Positions 10,048 to 19,608 of a stretch of 64,000 nucleotides of DNA are shown here, piece by piece. The stretch spans positions 682,001-746,000 of the forward strand of contig NZ_JAHQZS010000002.1 of the NCBI RefSeq assembly GCF_019061145.1. The letters run 5' to 3'. The notes under the pieces were generated by a model. The model made no database searches. It was not told the origin of the DNA and worked only from the letters and a program-made list of their open reading frames with translations. The stretch comes from Anianabacter salinae. GTDB lineage: Bacteria; Pseudomonadota; Alphaproteobacteria; Rhodobacterales; Rhodobacteraceae. The position numbers and the translations under genes were made by a program. Within the stretch, counting starts at the first letter, position 1. Each line of letters begins with the position of its first letter.

Positions 10048-12006
10048 ATGGCCGAGGAAAGCCAGAAACTCTATGAGCCAAGCGCCGATTTCGCGGCCAA
10101 GGCCCACATCGACGCCGCCACCTATGACCAGATGTATGCCCGGTCGATCGACGATCCCGAAGGCTTCTGGTCCGAACACGCGCAGCGCATCGACTGGATC
10201 AAGCCCTTTACCAAGGTGAAGGACGTGAATTTCGACTACGGCGACGTGTCGATCAAGTGGTTCGAGGACGGCACGCTGAACGTCGCCGCCAACTGCATCG
10301 ACCGCCATCTTGAGACACGCGGCGACCAGACCGCGATCATCTGGGAACCAGACGAGCCGGGCGACGACGCCCGCCACATAACCTACCGCGAGCTGCACGC
10401 CGAAACCTGCAAGATGGCCAACATCCTGCTGGACATGGGCGTGACCAAGGGCGACCGCGTCGTCCTTTACCTGCCGATGATCCCCGAGGCGGCCTATGCC
10501 ATGCTGGCCTGCGCGCGCATCGGCGCGGTGCACTCCATCGTCTTCGCGGGCTTCTCGCCCGATGCGCTGGGGGCGCGGATCAACGGCTGCGACGCCAAGG
10601 TCGTCATCACGTCCGATTTCGCCCCGCGCGGCGGCAAGGCCACCAAGCTCAAGTCGAACACCGACACCGCACTCTTGCACTGCAAGGACAGCGTCAAGCT
10701 GCTGATGGTCCGGCGCACCGGCGATCAGACCACCTGGGTCGAGGGGCGCGATCATGACTACAACGCGCTGCGCGAAACCGCCTCGGATCAGAACACGCCC
10801 GCCGAAGTGAACGCCGAGGACCCGCTGTTCATCCTCTATACCAGCGGCTCCACCGGCCAGCCGAAGGGCGTTGTGCACACCTCGGGCGGCTATCTCGTCT
10901 ACGCGGCGATGACCCACCAATACACGTTCGACTACCACGACGGCGACGTCTACTGGTGCACGGCGGACGTGGGCTGGGTCACCGGGCACAGCTATATCGT
11001 CTATGGCCCGCTCGCGAACGGCGCGACAACGCTGATGTTCGAGGGCGTGCCGACCTATCCCGACGCGGGCCGGTTCTGGGCGGTGTGCGAAAAGCACAAG
11101 GTCGCGCAGTTCTACACCGCGCCGACCGCGATCCGCGCGCTGATGGGCCAGGGCAAGCAGTACGTCGAGGGCTATGATCTGTCCTCGCTTAAGCTGCTGG
11201 GCACCGTGGGCGAGCCGATCAACCCCGAGGCGTGGAACTGGTACAACGATGTCGTCGGCAAGGGCCGCTGCCCCATCGTCGACACCTGGTGGCAGACCGA
11301 AACCGGCGGCCACCTTATCACCCCTCTGCCCGGCGCGATCCCCACCAAGCCCGGCTCGGCGACCAAGCCGTTCTTCGGCATCAAACCGGTGGTTCTGGAT
11401 GCGACCACCGGCGAGGAGCAGAAAGAGACCAAGGCCGACGGCGTGCTGGCCATCGCCGACAGCTGGCCCGCGCAGATGCGCACCGTCTACGGCGACCACC
11501 AGCGGTTCATGGACACCTATTTCCAGCAATACAAAGGCTACTACTTCTCGGGCGACGGCTGCCGCCGCGACGAGGACGGCTATTACTGGATCACGGGCCG
11601 CGTCGATGACGTCATCAACGTCTCGGGGCACCGCATGGGCACCGCCGAGGTCGAAAGCGCGCTTGTCGCGCATGAGGACGTGGCCGAGGCCGCCGTCGTC
11701 GGTTATCCGCACGCCATCAAGGGACAGGGCATCTACGCCTATGTCACTCTGATGAACGGGGTCGAGCCGACCGACGCGTTGCGCAAGGAGCTTGAAAAAT
11801 GGGTCCGCACCGAGATCGGCCCCATCGCCAAGCCCGACCTGATCCAGTGGGCGCCCGGCCTGCCTAAAACGCGGTCCGGCAAGATCATGCGCCGCATCCT
11901 GCGCAAGATCGCCGAGAACGACTATGGCGCGCTCGGCGACACCTCGACGCTGGCCGACCCCAGCGTCGTCGAGGACCTGATCGAGAACCGGATGAACCGG
12001 GACTGA
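10048..12006 (+). CDS. acs: Acetyl-coenzyme A synthetase (AMP-forming)
   Basis: 652 residues, the usual length for Acs. It activates acetate to acetyl-CoA through acetyl-AMP in the cytoplasm. The N-terminal ACAS region is followed by the AMP-binding P-loop [11 protein letters not shown] (residues 264-274), the WWQTETGG motif and the C-terminal [11 protein letters not shown] motif, whose Lys (about residue 612) is the site acetylated in enteric Acs. The start at 10048 follows AGGGAGG. It sits last behind the ABC importer genes and close to the CrbS-like kinase and ScfR regulator, both types known to control acetate activation. Confidence 0.97.
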   Translation: MAEESQKLYEPSADFAAKAHIDAATYDQMYARSIDDPEGFWSEHAQRIDWIKPFTKVKDVNFDYGDVSIKWFEDGTLNVAANCIDRHLETRGDQTAIIWEPDEPGDDARHITYRELHAETCKMANILLDMGVTKGDRVVLYLPMIPEAAYAMLACARIGAVHSIVFAGFSPDALGARINGCDAKVVITSDFAPRGGKATKLKSNTDTALLHCKDSVKLLMVRRTGDQTTWVEGRDHDYNALRETASDQNTPAEVNAEDPLFILYTSGSTGQPKGVVHTSGGYLVYAAMTHQYTFDYHDGDVYWCTADVGWVTGHSYIVYGPLANGATTLMFEGVPTYPDAGRFWAVCEKHKVAQFYTAPTAIRALMGQGKQYVEGYDLSSLKLLGTVGEPINPEAWNWYNDVVGKGRCPIVDTWWQTETGGHLITPLPGAIPTKPGSATKPFFGIKPVVLDATTGEEQKETKADGVLAIADSWPAQMRTVYGDHQRFMDTYFQQYKGYYFSGDGCRRDEDGYYWITGRVDDVINVSGHRMGTAEVESALVAHEDVAEAAVVGYPHAIKGQGIYAYVTLMNGVEPTDALRKELEKWVRTEIGPIAKPDLIQWAPGLPKTRSGKIMRRILRKIAENDYGALGDTSTLADPSVVEDLIENRMNRD

Positions 12007-12176
12007 CCCCCACGCAGCGTCAGCATTCCGCACGGGCCGCGCATCGACGCGGCCCGTTTGATTTCCGGCCAACCCTAACAACCTGCCCGAAATGGCCGTC
12101 ATTTTCATTGAATTGACGTCTTGCGATCCCGCGCGTGCCGCGATCGCGTGCCACACAGGAGCAGGAAGGGTGAAAC

Positions 12177-12338
12177 ATGCAGGTTCTGTTTCCCTCGGGG
12201 TCTTCCCCGAAATCAGGCGAGGGTATCATGGTGCGACGCTATATGATGGACGGTTCCGGACGCCTCGTTCCCGTGCCGGTTCAACCCCAGACAGCGCGGT
12301 CGCGGCGCGCGACGGTGCTGGCGGCCAAGCAGCGCTGA
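12177..12338 (+). CDS. Small basic protein of 53 residues, unknown
   Basis: An ATG at 12177 with an AGGAAGG site opens a 53-codon frame ending TGA at 12336. The product starts MQVLFPSGSS, has an internal MVRRYMMDG that could be an alternative start (12228), and ends in a basic stretch (ARSRRATVLAAKQR). No transmembrane segment or known motif is visible. It lies between acs and a strong hairpin terminator, so it would be transcribed with or after acs. Coding status rests on the ribosome site, the frame and the terminator only. Confidence 0.45.
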   Translation: MQVLFPSGSSPKSGEGIMVRRYMMDGSGRLVPVPVQPQTARSRRATVLAAKQR

Positions 12339-12351
12339 CCCGCCAAGCACA

Positions 12352-12380
12352 AAGGCCCCGGACGCAGTGTCCGGGGCCTT
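12352..12380. terminator. Bidirectional rho-independent terminator
   Basis: A perfect 12-bp inverted repeat AAGGCCCCGGAC / GTCCGGGGCCTT with a 5-base loop (GCAGT). It separates the plus-strand acs/small-ORF transcription from the minus-strand pyrimidine operon ending at 12406, so it can serve both sides. Confidence 0.85.
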
Positions 12381-12405
12381 CGTTGCTTCATCCGTCAGAC
12401 GCGCC

Positions 12406-13401
12406 TCAGTTCAGCGCGGCATCCGTGATGACATGCGTCCAGGCCGCCTCACCCGGATCGGCGGTGATCACCGGGTCCGAGCCGCCCGCCAGCAGGGTAT
12501 CCACCGTGCGCTGGAAATCGGCCGGGTCAAGCGCGCCCGCCGAACCTGCGGTCAGCTTGGCGACTTCGCTCATCATGCGCTTCTGGTGCTGTTCCGTCTG
12601 CGCGCCGGTCTCGTCGTATTCCAGCACGATCTCGGCCGCCTCGTCGGAATTCTCCTCGGCGTATTTCCAGCCCTTCATCGAGGCGCGCACGAAGCGGGTC
12701 AGCTTGTCGACCATTGCCTCGTCTTCCAGCGCGCTTTCCAGCACGTAAAGCCCGTCTTCCAGCGTGGCGACGCCCTGGTCCTCGTACTTGAAGGTCACCA
12801 GTTCCTCGGGCGTGATGCCGGCGTCGATCACCTGCCAGTATTCGTTGTAGGTCATCGTCGAGATGCAGTCGGCCTGCTTTTGCAAAAGCGGATCGACGTT
12901 GAAGCCCTGCTTGAGAACCTCGACGCCGTCCTCGCCGCCCTCCGTGGGGATGCCAAGCTGGCTCATCCATGACAGGAACGGGTATTCGTTGCCGAAGAAC
13001 CAGACGCCCAGGGTGCGGCCGGGGAAATCCTCGGGCGCCTCGACGCCGGTTTCCGCAAGGCAGGTCAGCATCATGCCGGACGACTTGAACGGCTGCGCGA
13101 TGTTGACCAGCGGCAGGCCTTTTTCGCGCGCCGCAAGCGCCGCAGGCAGCCAGTCGACCATCACGTCGGCGCCGCCGCCCGCGATCACCTGCGTCGGCGC
13201 GATGTCCGGCCCGCCCGGCTTGATCGTGACATCGAGGTTCTCTTCCTCGTAGAAGCCTTTTTCAAGCGCCACGTAATAGCCCGCGAACTGGGCCTGCGTG
13301 ACCCATTTCAGTTGCAGTGTCAGGGCATCCTGCGCCTGTGCCGCGCCGCTTGCCAGGCCAAGGGCCCCAAGGGCGACAGCCGCTCCGATGATCTGTTTCA
13401 T
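12406..13401 (-). CDS. ABC transporter substrate-binding protein, NMT1/THI5-like, probable pyrimidine importer
   Basis: 331 residues with a Sec signal peptide (MKQIIGAAVALGALGLASGA, cleavage near AQA) and an NMT1/THI5-type fold beginning LTLQLKWVTQAQFAGYYVAL. Relatives bind pyrimidine-like compounds such as thiamine precursors, and taurine or nitrate relatives share the fold. Being last in an operon with dihydropyrimidinase, an amidohydrolase and an aminotransferase, its most likely ligand is uracil, thymine or a dihydropyrimidine. The terminator at 12352-12380 follows. Confidence 0.85.
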   Translation of the reverse strand: MKQIIGAAVALGALGLASGAAQAQDALTLQLKWVTQAQFAGYYVALEKGFYEEENLDVTIKPGGPDIAPTQVIAGGGADVMVDWLPAALAAREKGLPLVNIAQPFKSSGMMLTCLAETGVEAPEDFPGRTLGVWFFGNEYPFLSWMSQLGIPTEGGEDGVEVLKQGFNVDPLLQKQADCISTMTYNEYWQVIDAGITPEELVTFKYEDQGVATLEDGLYVLESALEDEAMVDKLTRFVRASMKGWKYAEENSDEAAEIVLEYDETGAQTEQHQKRMMSEVAKLTAGSAGALDPADFQRTVDTLLAGGSDPVITADPGEAAWTHVITDAALN

Positions 13402-13431
13402 GGTATTACCTCTCCGGTTGGTCTTCTTTTT

Positions 13432-14280
13432 TCAGTGTTGGCGCTGTGACGGATGCCAGAAGGTCAACGCCTTCTCGGCCAGCGTCACCACGCCGTAGAA
13501 CGCCGAGCCGGCAAGCGCCGCCACGGCGATTTCCGCCCAGACCATATCAAGCCCGAGCCGCCCCACCTCTGTCGAGATGCGGAACCCCATGCCGCGTGTG
13601 GGCGAGCCAAAGAATTCCGCCACGATCGCCCCGATAAGCGCCAGCGTTGTCGAAATTTTCAGCCCGTTGAAAATGAACGGCAGCGCCGCCGGAAGCCGCA
13701 GCTTGGCCAGCGTCTGCCAGTATCCGGCCGCGTAGGTCTTCATCAGGTCACGCTGCATGCCCTCGGTGGCGGCAAGCCCCGCGACGGTGTTCACCAGCAC
13801 CGGGAAGAACACCATCACCACCACGACGGCCGCCTTCGACTGCCAGTCAAAGCCGAACCACATCACCAGGATCGGCGCGATGCCGATGATCGGCAGCGCC
13901 GACACGAAGTTGCCGATGGGCAGCAGGCCCTTCTGCAGAAAGGGCGAGCGGTCGATCAGCACGGCAACGATGACGGCGGCGGCGCAGCCCATGACATAGC
14001 CCGACAGCGCGCCTTTCACGAAGGTCTGGACGAAATCCCCCCACAGAACCGGCAGCGCGCCCGCGATGGTTGCCCCGATTGCCGAGGGCGCGGGCAGAAT
14101 CACCGCCGACACGCCGAAACCGAACACCAGCGCTTCCCACAGGATCAGCACCGACAGCCCGAAGATCAGCGGGATCGCCATGCGCCCGGCGCGCGTGCCC
14201 GCCAGCGCCGAATGCGCGATGCGCACGTTGAGCGCCCAGGCCCCCAGCCAGATCAGCACGCCCGCCGCGACCCAGATCAT
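13432..14280 (-). CDS. ABC transporter permease (pyrimidine importer)
   Basis: 282 residues of the BPD_transp_1 (SsuC/TauC/ThiX-like) type with about six helices. The cytoplasmic EAA-loop region reads GYWQTLAKLRLPAALPFIFNG. It overlaps the upstream permease gene by ATGA (start 14280, stop 14277-14279) and lies 30 bp before the binding-protein gene. Two different permeases in one operon imply a heterodimeric channel. Substrate is inferred from context only. Confidence 0.88.
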   Translation of the reverse strand: MIWVAAGVLIWLGAWALNVRIAHSALAGTRAGRMAIPLIFGLSVLILWEALVFGFGVSAVILPAPSAIGATIAGALPVLWGDFVQTFVKGALSGYVMGCAAAVIVAVLIDRSPFLQKGLLPIGNFVSALPIIGIAPILVMWFGFDWQSKAAVVVVMVFFPVLVNTVAGLAATEGMQRDLMKTYAAGYWQTLAKLRLPAALPFIFNGLKISTTLALIGAIVAEFFGSPTRGMGFRISTEVGRLGLDMVWAEIAVAALAGSAFYGVVTLAEKALTFWHPSQRQH

Positions 14281-15209
14281 CGCGCGCCTCCCTGCCCCGG
14301 TTGCCCCATCAGCCGCAGGGCAAGCCGTTCAAGCAGTCCCACCGCAATGACCAGAACCCCCGCAAGGATGGCGGCGGCGAACAGCGCCGCCCACATAATC
14401 AACGGCTCGCCGAACTGGCTGCCGATCAGCATTCGCGCGCCAAGCCCCTGGATCGCGCCCGTTGGCAACTCGCCCACGATGGCGCCGATCAGGCTGGCCG
14501 CAACCGCCACCTTCATCGCGGCAAAGAAATACGGCAAGGACGCAGGCAGCCGCAGCTTGAAGAACGTCTGCATCCCGCTGGCATTGTAGGTCTTCAGAAG
14601 GTCACGCTGCGCAGCGCCCGGGCTGCGCAGCCCCTTCACCATGCTCACAAGCACCGGGAAATAGCTCAGATAGGCCGAGATGATCGTCTTTGGCACCGTG
14701 CGCCCGTCGATGCCCACGGCGTTGGACAGCACGATAATCATCGGCGCCAGGGCCACGATGGGGATCGTCTGGCTGATGACCGCCCAAGGCATCACGCTCA
14801 GATCCATGGTGCGCGAATGGACGATGCCGACCGCCACCGCCACGCCCAGCACAGCGCCGGTGACAAAGCCCAGAATCGTCGCCTGCAGCGTGATCCAGCC
14901 GTGAAACACGAGGCTGCGCTTCGATGTCACCTTCTGCTCGATCGTCTGGTCCCACAGCGTCGCGGCCACCTGGTGCGGCGCGGGAAGCAAAGGCCGCTTC
15001 TGCACCATCGTGTCGGCGACGATCTCGGCAAACGTCGGCTCGGTCCCCGCCCGCGCGGCCTGATCCAGCGTCCATGTCGCGTTCATCCACACCGCCGCCG
15101 CGTACCAGATCACCACGATGGCGCAGAGCACGCTCAGCACCGGCAACATTTTTCCGCCCCGAACGCGCTGCCACGAGGTCCGGCGCGGCATGACGGCAGC
15201 ATCAGTCAT
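14277..15209 (-). CDS. ABC transporter permease (pyrimidine importer)
   Basis: 310 residues, the second SsuC/TauC-type permease, with a long N-terminal region containing one helix and a periplasmic segment before the five-helix core. The EAA-type loop reads GMQTFFKLRLPASLPYFFAA. Its start overlaps the end of the small SMR-like gene by 8 bp, and its end overlaps the next permease by 4 bp. It should pair with that protein and the ATPase at 15553-16338. Confidence 0.88.
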   Translation of the reverse strand: MTDAAVMPRRTSWQRVRGGKMLPVLSVLCAIVVIWYAAAVWMNATWTLDQAARAGTEPTFAEIVADTMVQKRPLLPAPHQVAATLWDQTIEQKVTSKRSLVFHGWITLQATILGFVTGAVLGVAVAVGIVHSRTMDLSVMPWAVISQTIPIVALAPMIIVLSNAVGIDGRTVPKTIISAYLSYFPVLVSMVKGLRSPGAAQRDLLKTYNASGMQTFFKLRLPASLPYFFAAMKVAVAASLIGAIVGELPTGAIQGLGARMLIGSQFGEPLIMWAALFAAAILAGVLVIAVGLLERLALRLMGQPGQGGAR

Positions 15210-15540
15210 CGCGCGCCCCCTGAGGCAGCACGATCAACGCCACCGCCGCAACGCCAAGCGCGATCCCGGCAAGCTGGCGCGGGCTTGGATGCTCTTTGAA
15301 CAGCACGATGGCGACGGCATTGGCCAGCAGCAGTTGCAGCACGGCGGACAGCGAGATCGCCACCGCCATCCCACTTTCCCGCATCAGGCGCACCATCATC
15401 AGGTTTCCCAGGGTATAGAGCACCAGCGCTGTCACCAAGAGGGCAAGCGCCGGGGTATCGACATAGCGCCGCAGCGCGATGCCAGCGGCCAGAAACACGG
15501 CCATCGCCCCGCCCAGCCACATGTGAAACCCCATTGTCAT
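15202..15540 (-). CDS. Small four-helix membrane protein, SMR/EamA-like
   Basis: 112 residues with four predicted helices and a pattern (LLLANAVAIVLFKEHPSPRQLAGI) like half of a drug/metabolite transporter (EamA) or an SMR protein. It lies inside the pyrimidine importer operon between the ATPase and the permeases, overlapping the latter by 8 bp. It may export an intermediate or by-product of pyrimidine breakdown, or it may be an unrelated resident. No conserved SMR glutamate is evident in the first helix, so I do not call a drug transporter. Confidence 0.6.
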   Translation of the reverse strand: MTMGFHMWLGGAMAVFLAAGIALRRYVDTPALALLVTALVLYTLGNLMMVRLMRESGMAVAISLSAVLQLLLANAVAIVLFKEHPSPRQLAGIALGVAAVALIVLPQGARDD

Positions 15541-15552
15541 TCCCAGCGCCCC

Positions 15553-16338
15553 TCATGCCGCATCGCCATGCCCCGCGCGCAGCCCTTCACGCACCCGGTG
15601 CGCGGTCTCGATGAAGATCTGACTGTCACGGATATCCAGCGGACGCTCGGCGGGCAGCGGACTGTCGATGATGTCGGCGATCCGGCCCGGGCGCGGCGAC
15701 ATCACCACGATCTTGGTGGACAGATACACTGCCTCGGGGATCGAGTGGGTCACGAACAGGCAGGTCTTCTGCGTGCGCGCCCAAAGCTTCAGAAGCTCCT
15801 CGTTCAGGCTGTCGCGCACGATCTCGTCCAACGCGCCGAAGGGTTCGTCCATCAGAAGGATGTCGGCATCGAAGGCCAGCGCCCGCGCGATCGAGGCGCG
15901 CTGCTGCATCCCGCCCGAAAGCTGCCAGGGATACTTCTTTCCGAACCCGGAAAGCTCCACAAGCTCCAGCACTTTTCGAACACGGTCTTCCTGTTCCGCG
16001 CCTGAATACCCCATTATTTCGAGCGGCAGCTTCACATTTCCCGCAATGGTGCGCCACGGATACAGGCCCGCCGCCTGAAAGACATAGCCGTAGGCCCGGC
16101 TTTGCCGCGCCTTGTCGGGCGTCATGCCGTTCACCGTCAGCGTGCCCCCCGTCGGCGCCTCGAGCGCCGCCACGCAGCGCAGGAACGTGGTCTTGCCGCA
16201 GCCCGACGGCCCGATGAACGACACGAACTCGCCCCGCGCGATGCTCAGGTTGATGTCTGAAAGTGCCTGCACCGGCCCATCGCCGGTCTGAAAGGTCAGA
16301 TCGAGGCTCTTCGCCTCGATGACGGGGGCATCTGTCAC
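15553..16338 (-). CDS. ABC transporter ATP-binding protein (pyrimidine importer)
   Basis: 261 residues of the SsuB/TauB/NrtD type: Walker A GPSGCGKTT (residues 43-51), signature LSGGMQQRASIARAL, Walker B ILLMDEPFGALD and an H-loop in FVTHSI. I start it at the GTG at 16338, which forms a GTGA overlap with the upstream gene's stop; a GTG at 16353 is also in frame. It drives the two permeases encoded downstream. Confidence 0.9.
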   Translation of the reverse strand: MTDAPVIEAKSLDLTFQTGDGPVQALSDINLSIARGEFVSFIGPSGCGKTTFLRCVAALEAPTGGTLTVNGMTPDKARQSRAYGYVFQAAGLYPWRTIAGNVKLPLEIMGYSGAEQEDRVRKVLELVELSGFGKKYPWQLSGGMQQRASIARALAFDADILLMDEPFGALDEIVRDSLNEELLKLWARTQKTCLFVTHSIPEAVYLSTKIVVMSPRPGRIADIIDSPLPAERPLDIRDSQIFIETAHRVREGLRAGHGDAA

Positions 16339-16760
16339 CTGGAAGGCTCCCACAGTTTCGGCTCCGCGAATTCGACGCTGTTGCCAGCGGGATCGCGCAC
16401 ATAGATGGATCGCGGACCATGCGGCCAGCGAAAATCGGCCTCTACCGGCACGCCCTCGACCGGCAGCGCCGTCGACATGCGCTCAAGTTCGTCCGCCTCG
16501 GCCGCGAAACAGACATGCCCGGGCCCGGACGCGCCATGCGGCGGCACCGGCAACTGGTCCGGCCCCGGCGGCACCCGGCTCGCCGCCGGATCAAAGGCCA
16601 GAAGGATCGCCTGGCCGCAGCGAAAGAAAACGTGGCGCCCCTCTTGCCGGATCACCGTCTCCAGCCCCAGAAGATCGCCGTAGAACGCTTCCGCCGCGTC
16701 CAGATCGTCGACGTAGATCGCGGCTTCCAGAACGCCGCCGAGGGTCGGCGCCCGCATCAC
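16335..16760 (-). CDS. VOC (glyoxalase/bleomycin-resistance fold) family protein
   Basis: 141 residues with paired beta-alpha-beta-beta-beta modules of the vicinal-oxygen-chelate superfamily: EAAIYVDDLDAAEAFYGDLL at the start, GHVCFAAEADEL in the middle and IYVRDPAGNSVEFAEP at the end, where E is a typical metal ligand. It overlaps the dihydropyrimidinase stop and the ATPase start by 4 bp each, so it is embedded in the operon. Its reaction is unknown. A metal-dependent step on a toxic aldehyde from beta-alanine or methyl-malonate semialdehyde metabolism is one speculation. Confidence 0.8.
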   Translation of the reverse strand: MMRAPTLGGVLEAAIYVDDLDAAEAFYGDLLGLETVIRQEGRHVFFRCGQAILLAFDPAASRVPPGPDQLPVPPHGASGPGHVCFAAEADELERMSTALPVEGVPVEADFRWPHGPRSIYVRDPAGNSVEFAEPKLWEPSR

Positions 16761-18211
16761 ACCCCGCTCGCCGGGATGCCCGAGCGTTCCACCTTGCGCG
16801 GCGCCGTCAGTTCCTTCCAGGTCGACAGCGCCTTGCCGACGGATTGCCCGGCGGGGCGTTTCACGAATTGTCCGTGGCCTTCCTGCCCGCGCACCTCGCC
16901 GTCCTGCACCGCCACGCGCCCCCGCGTCAGCGTGAAACGCGGAAGGCCCTTCACATGCTTGCCTTCAAAGACGTTGTAGTCGATCGCCGACTGCTGCGCG
17001 GCTGCGGTGATGGTCTTTTCCTTCGCCGGGTCCCAAACCACCAGATCGGCGTCCGCGCCCACCAGAATGGCGCCCTTGCGCGGATAAATGTTCAGGATTT
17101 TCGCTATATTGGTCGAGGTTACGGCGACGAATTCATTCATCGTCAGCCGCCCGGTCGCCACCCCGTAGGTCCAGAGCATCGGCATCCGGTCCTCCAGCCC
17201 CCCGGTGCCGTTGGGGATCTTGGTGAAGTCGCCCACGCCATAGCGTTTCTGGTCCGTGGTAAACGCGCAGTGGTCCGTCGCCACCACCGACAGCGACCCC
17301 GATTGCAGCCCGGCCCAAAGCGACTCCTGATGTGCCTTGTTGCGGAACGGCGGCGACATCACGCGCCGCGCGGCATGGTCCCAGTCCTTGTCGAAATACT
17401 CGCTCTCGTCCAGCGTCAGGTGCTGGATCAGCGGCTCACCCCAGACGCGCTTGCCCTGCATCCGCGCGCGGCGGATCGCCTCGTGACTGTCTTCGCAACT
17501 GGTGTGCACGACATAAAGCGGCACGCCGGCCATGTCGGCGATCATGATCGCGCGGTTCGTCGCCTCGCCCTCGACCTGCGGCGGGCGGGAATAGGCGTGC
17601 CCCTCGGGGCCAGAGTTGCCCTCGGCCAGAAGCCGCGCCGACAGATCCGCCACGACATCGCCGTTCTCGGCATGCACCATCGGGATCGCGCCCAGTTCGG
17701 CACAGCGCTGGAACGATGCGAACAGCTCGTCGTCGTTGACCATCAGCGCGCCCTTGTAGGCCATGAAGTGCTTGAAGGTGTTGATGCCGCGCTCGCGCAC
17801 GACGGTCTCCATCTCGTTGAACACCTGCTCGCCCCACCAGGTGACCGCCATGTGGAAGGAATAGTCGCAATGCGCGCGCGTGGACTTGTTGTCCCACATC
17901 TGCAACCCGTCGAGCAGCCCCTGCCCAGGAGCCGGAAGGCAGAAATCCACCACCATCGTGGTGCCACCCGCCAGCGCCGCGCGCGTGCCGCTCTCGAAAT
18001 CATCGCTCGAATAGGTGCCCATGAACGGCATCTCGAGGTGCACATGCGGATCCACCCCGCCCGGCATGACATAGCAGCCGGTCGCGTCCAGCACCTCGTC
18101 ACCCGTCAGGTTCGGCCCGATGGCGGTGATCACGCCGTTCTCCACCAGTACATCCGCCGCATAGGTCAGATCCGCTGTCACGATGGTGCCGTTCTTGATG
18201 ACTGTGCTCAT
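16757..18211 (-). CDS. hydA: Dihydropyrimidinase (D-hydantoinase family)
   Basis: 484 residues, the usual length. It opens the ring of 5,6-dihydrouracil or dihydrothymine to N-carbamoyl-beta-alanine or its methyl analogue. Visible metal-centre residues are H56 and H58 (VDPHVHLEMPF), the carboxylated Lys at about 153 (FMAYKG), His at ~180 (MVHAENGD), the VVHTSC histidine and the DHCAF aspartate. The ATG at 18211 follows GGAGGAG. It is step two of the reductive pyrimidine pathway; step one (PreA/PreT) and step three (next gene upstream in the operon) are both in this window. Confidence 0.93.
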   Translation of the reverse strand: MSTVIKNGTIVTADLTYAADVLVENGVITAIGPNLTGDEVLDATGCYVMPGGVDPHVHLEMPFMGTYSSDDFESGTRAALAGGTTMVVDFCLPAPGQGLLDGLQMWDNKSTRAHCDYSFHMAVTWWGEQVFNEMETVVRERGINTFKHFMAYKGALMVNDDELFASFQRCAELGAIPMVHAENGDVVADLSARLLAEGNSGPEGHAYSRPPQVEGEATNRAIMIADMAGVPLYVVHTSCEDSHEAIRRARMQGKRVWGEPLIQHLTLDESEYFDKDWDHAARRVMSPPFRNKAHQESLWAGLQSGSLSVVATDHCAFTTDQKRYGVGDFTKIPNGTGGLEDRMPMLWTYGVATGRLTMNEFVAVTSTNIAKILNIYPRKGAILVGADADLVVWDPAKEKTITAAAQQSAIDYNVFEGKHVKGLPRFTLTRGRVAVQDGEVRGQEGHGQFVKRPAGQSVGKALSTWKELTAPRKVERSGIPASGV

Positions 18212-18246
18212 GCCTCGCTCCTCCGTCCCGGCGCCGCGCGCCTGTT

Positions 18247-18303
18247 CATCTTTGGTCCACAAATACCTCCGGGGGGTCTGGGGGGCAGAGCCCCCCAGCC
18301 TTG
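18247..18303. repeat. 57-bp dispersed intergenic element, copy 1
   Basis: It starts CATCTTTGGTCCACAAATAC and ends in a GGGGGGC-AGA-GCCCCCC hairpin arm plus CAGCCTTG. An inverted copy with one mismatch in 57 lies at 53885-53941. This copy lies inside the pyrimidine operon, between the amidohydrolase stop and the dihydropyrimidinase ribosome site, so it is transcribed and may fold in the mRNA. Confidence 0.85.
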
Positions 18304-18308
18304 CCGGT

Positions 18309-19559
18309 CTAGTCCACGATCCCCGCCGTCTCGACCACGGCATGCATCAGCACGTCCGCGCCCGCGACCGCCCAGTCCTTCGAAATCTCTTCCGCCTCGT
18401 TGTGCGACAGCCCGTCCACGCAGGGGCACATCACCATCGCGGTCGGTGCCACGTCGTTGATCCAGCAGGCGTCGTGGCCCGCACCAGACACGATATCCAT
18501 GTGGGAATACCCCAGCCGCTCGGCAGCCCCGCGAATGGCGGCCACGCAGCCCTCGTCAAAGGCGGGCGGGTCGAACTGGCCGACGATCTGGCTGTCGAAA
18601 CTCACGCCGATCTCTTCGCAAAGCTGCGGCGCACGCTCCTTGAACTCGGCGACCATCGCGTTCAGCTTGTCCAGCAGATGGGTGCGGAAATCGACGGTGA
18701 ACACGACCTTGCCGGGGATGATGTTGCGCGAATTGGGGTAGACGTCGATGTGCCCGATGGCGCCCACGGCGTTCGGCTGGTTCGCCATCGCGATCTCGTG
18801 CACCAGTTCCATCACCAGTGCCAGCCCGCGCCCGGCGTTCCGGCGCATGTGCATCGGAGTCGATCCGGTGTGGCTTTCCTTGCCGGTGACGGTGCATTCG
18901 ATCCAGCGCAGGCCCTGCCCGTGGGTGACCACGCCGATGTCCTTGCCCTCCGCTTCCAGGATCGGCCCCTGTTCGATATGCAACTCGAAGAACGCATGCA
19001 TCTTGCGCGCGCCGACGGGTTCCTCGCCCCTCCAGCCGATCCGCTGCAATTCGTCGCCAAAGCGTTTGCCCTTGGCATCCACGCGGTCATACGCCCAGTC
19101 CTGGTCATGCACGCCCGCAAAGACGCCCGAGGCCAGCATGGCGGGCGCGAAGCGCGTGCCTTCCTCGTTGGTCCAGTTGGTCACGACGATGGGGTGGCGC
19201 GTCCTGATGCCCAGATCGTTGAGCGTGCGGATGATTTCCAGCCCGCCCAGAACACCCAGAACCCCGTCGTATTTTCCGCCCGTCGGCTGGGTATCAAGGT
19301 GGCTGCCCACATAGACCGGTAGCGCGTCCGGGTCGGTCCCGTCGCGGCGGGCGAACATGTTGCCCATTGTGTCGACGCCCATCGACAGCCCCGCCGCCTC
19401 GCACCAGGACTGGAACAGCGCGCGGCCCTCGGCGTCTTCATCCGTCAGGGTCTGGCGGTTGTTGCCGCCCGCGACGCCGGGACCGATCTTGGCCATCTCC
19501 ATCAGGCTGTCCCAAAGCCGGTCGCCATTGATCTTGAGGTTCTCGCCCGGTGCGGCCAT
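18309..19559 (-). CDS. Zn-dependent amidohydrolase, probable beta-ureidopropionase (N-carbamoyl-beta-alanine hydrolase)
   Basis: 416 residues of the M20/hydantoinase-carbamoylase family. Metal-ligand motifs are GSHLDTQPTGGKYDG near residue 82 and NEEGTRFAP near residue 129, with a dimerisation lid between. It would release ammonia, CO2 and beta-alanine from the dihydropyrimidinase product. Allantoate or N-carbamoyl-L-amino-acid hydrolases share these motifs, but the adjacent dihydropyrimidinase, aminotransferase and RutR operator favour the pyrimidine role. The ATG is at 19559. Confidence 0.88.
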   Translation of the reverse strand: MAAPGENLKINGDRLWDSLMEMAKIGPGVAGGNNRQTLTDEDAEGRALFQSWCEAAGLSMGVDTMGNMFARRDGTDPDALPVYVGSHLDTQPTGGKYDGVLGVLGGLEIIRTLNDLGIRTRHPIVVTNWTNEEGTRFAPAMLASGVFAGVHDQDWAYDRVDAKGKRFGDELQRIGWRGEEPVGARKMHAFFELHIEQGPILEAEGKDIGVVTHGQGLRWIECTVTGKESHTGSTPMHMRRNAGRGLALVMELVHEIAMANQPNAVGAIGHIDVYPNSRNIIPGKVVFTVDFRTHLLDKLNAMVAEFKERAPQLCEEIGVSFDSQIVGQFDPPAFDEGCVAAIRGAAERLGYSHMDIVSGAGHDACWINDVAPTAMVMCPCVDGLSHNEAEEISKDWAVAGADVLMHAVVETAGIVD

Positions 19560-19608
19560 GTCGTCTCCCCGTTATGCGCGGCGTCGTCGTGGATGCGACG
19601 CCTTCGCC

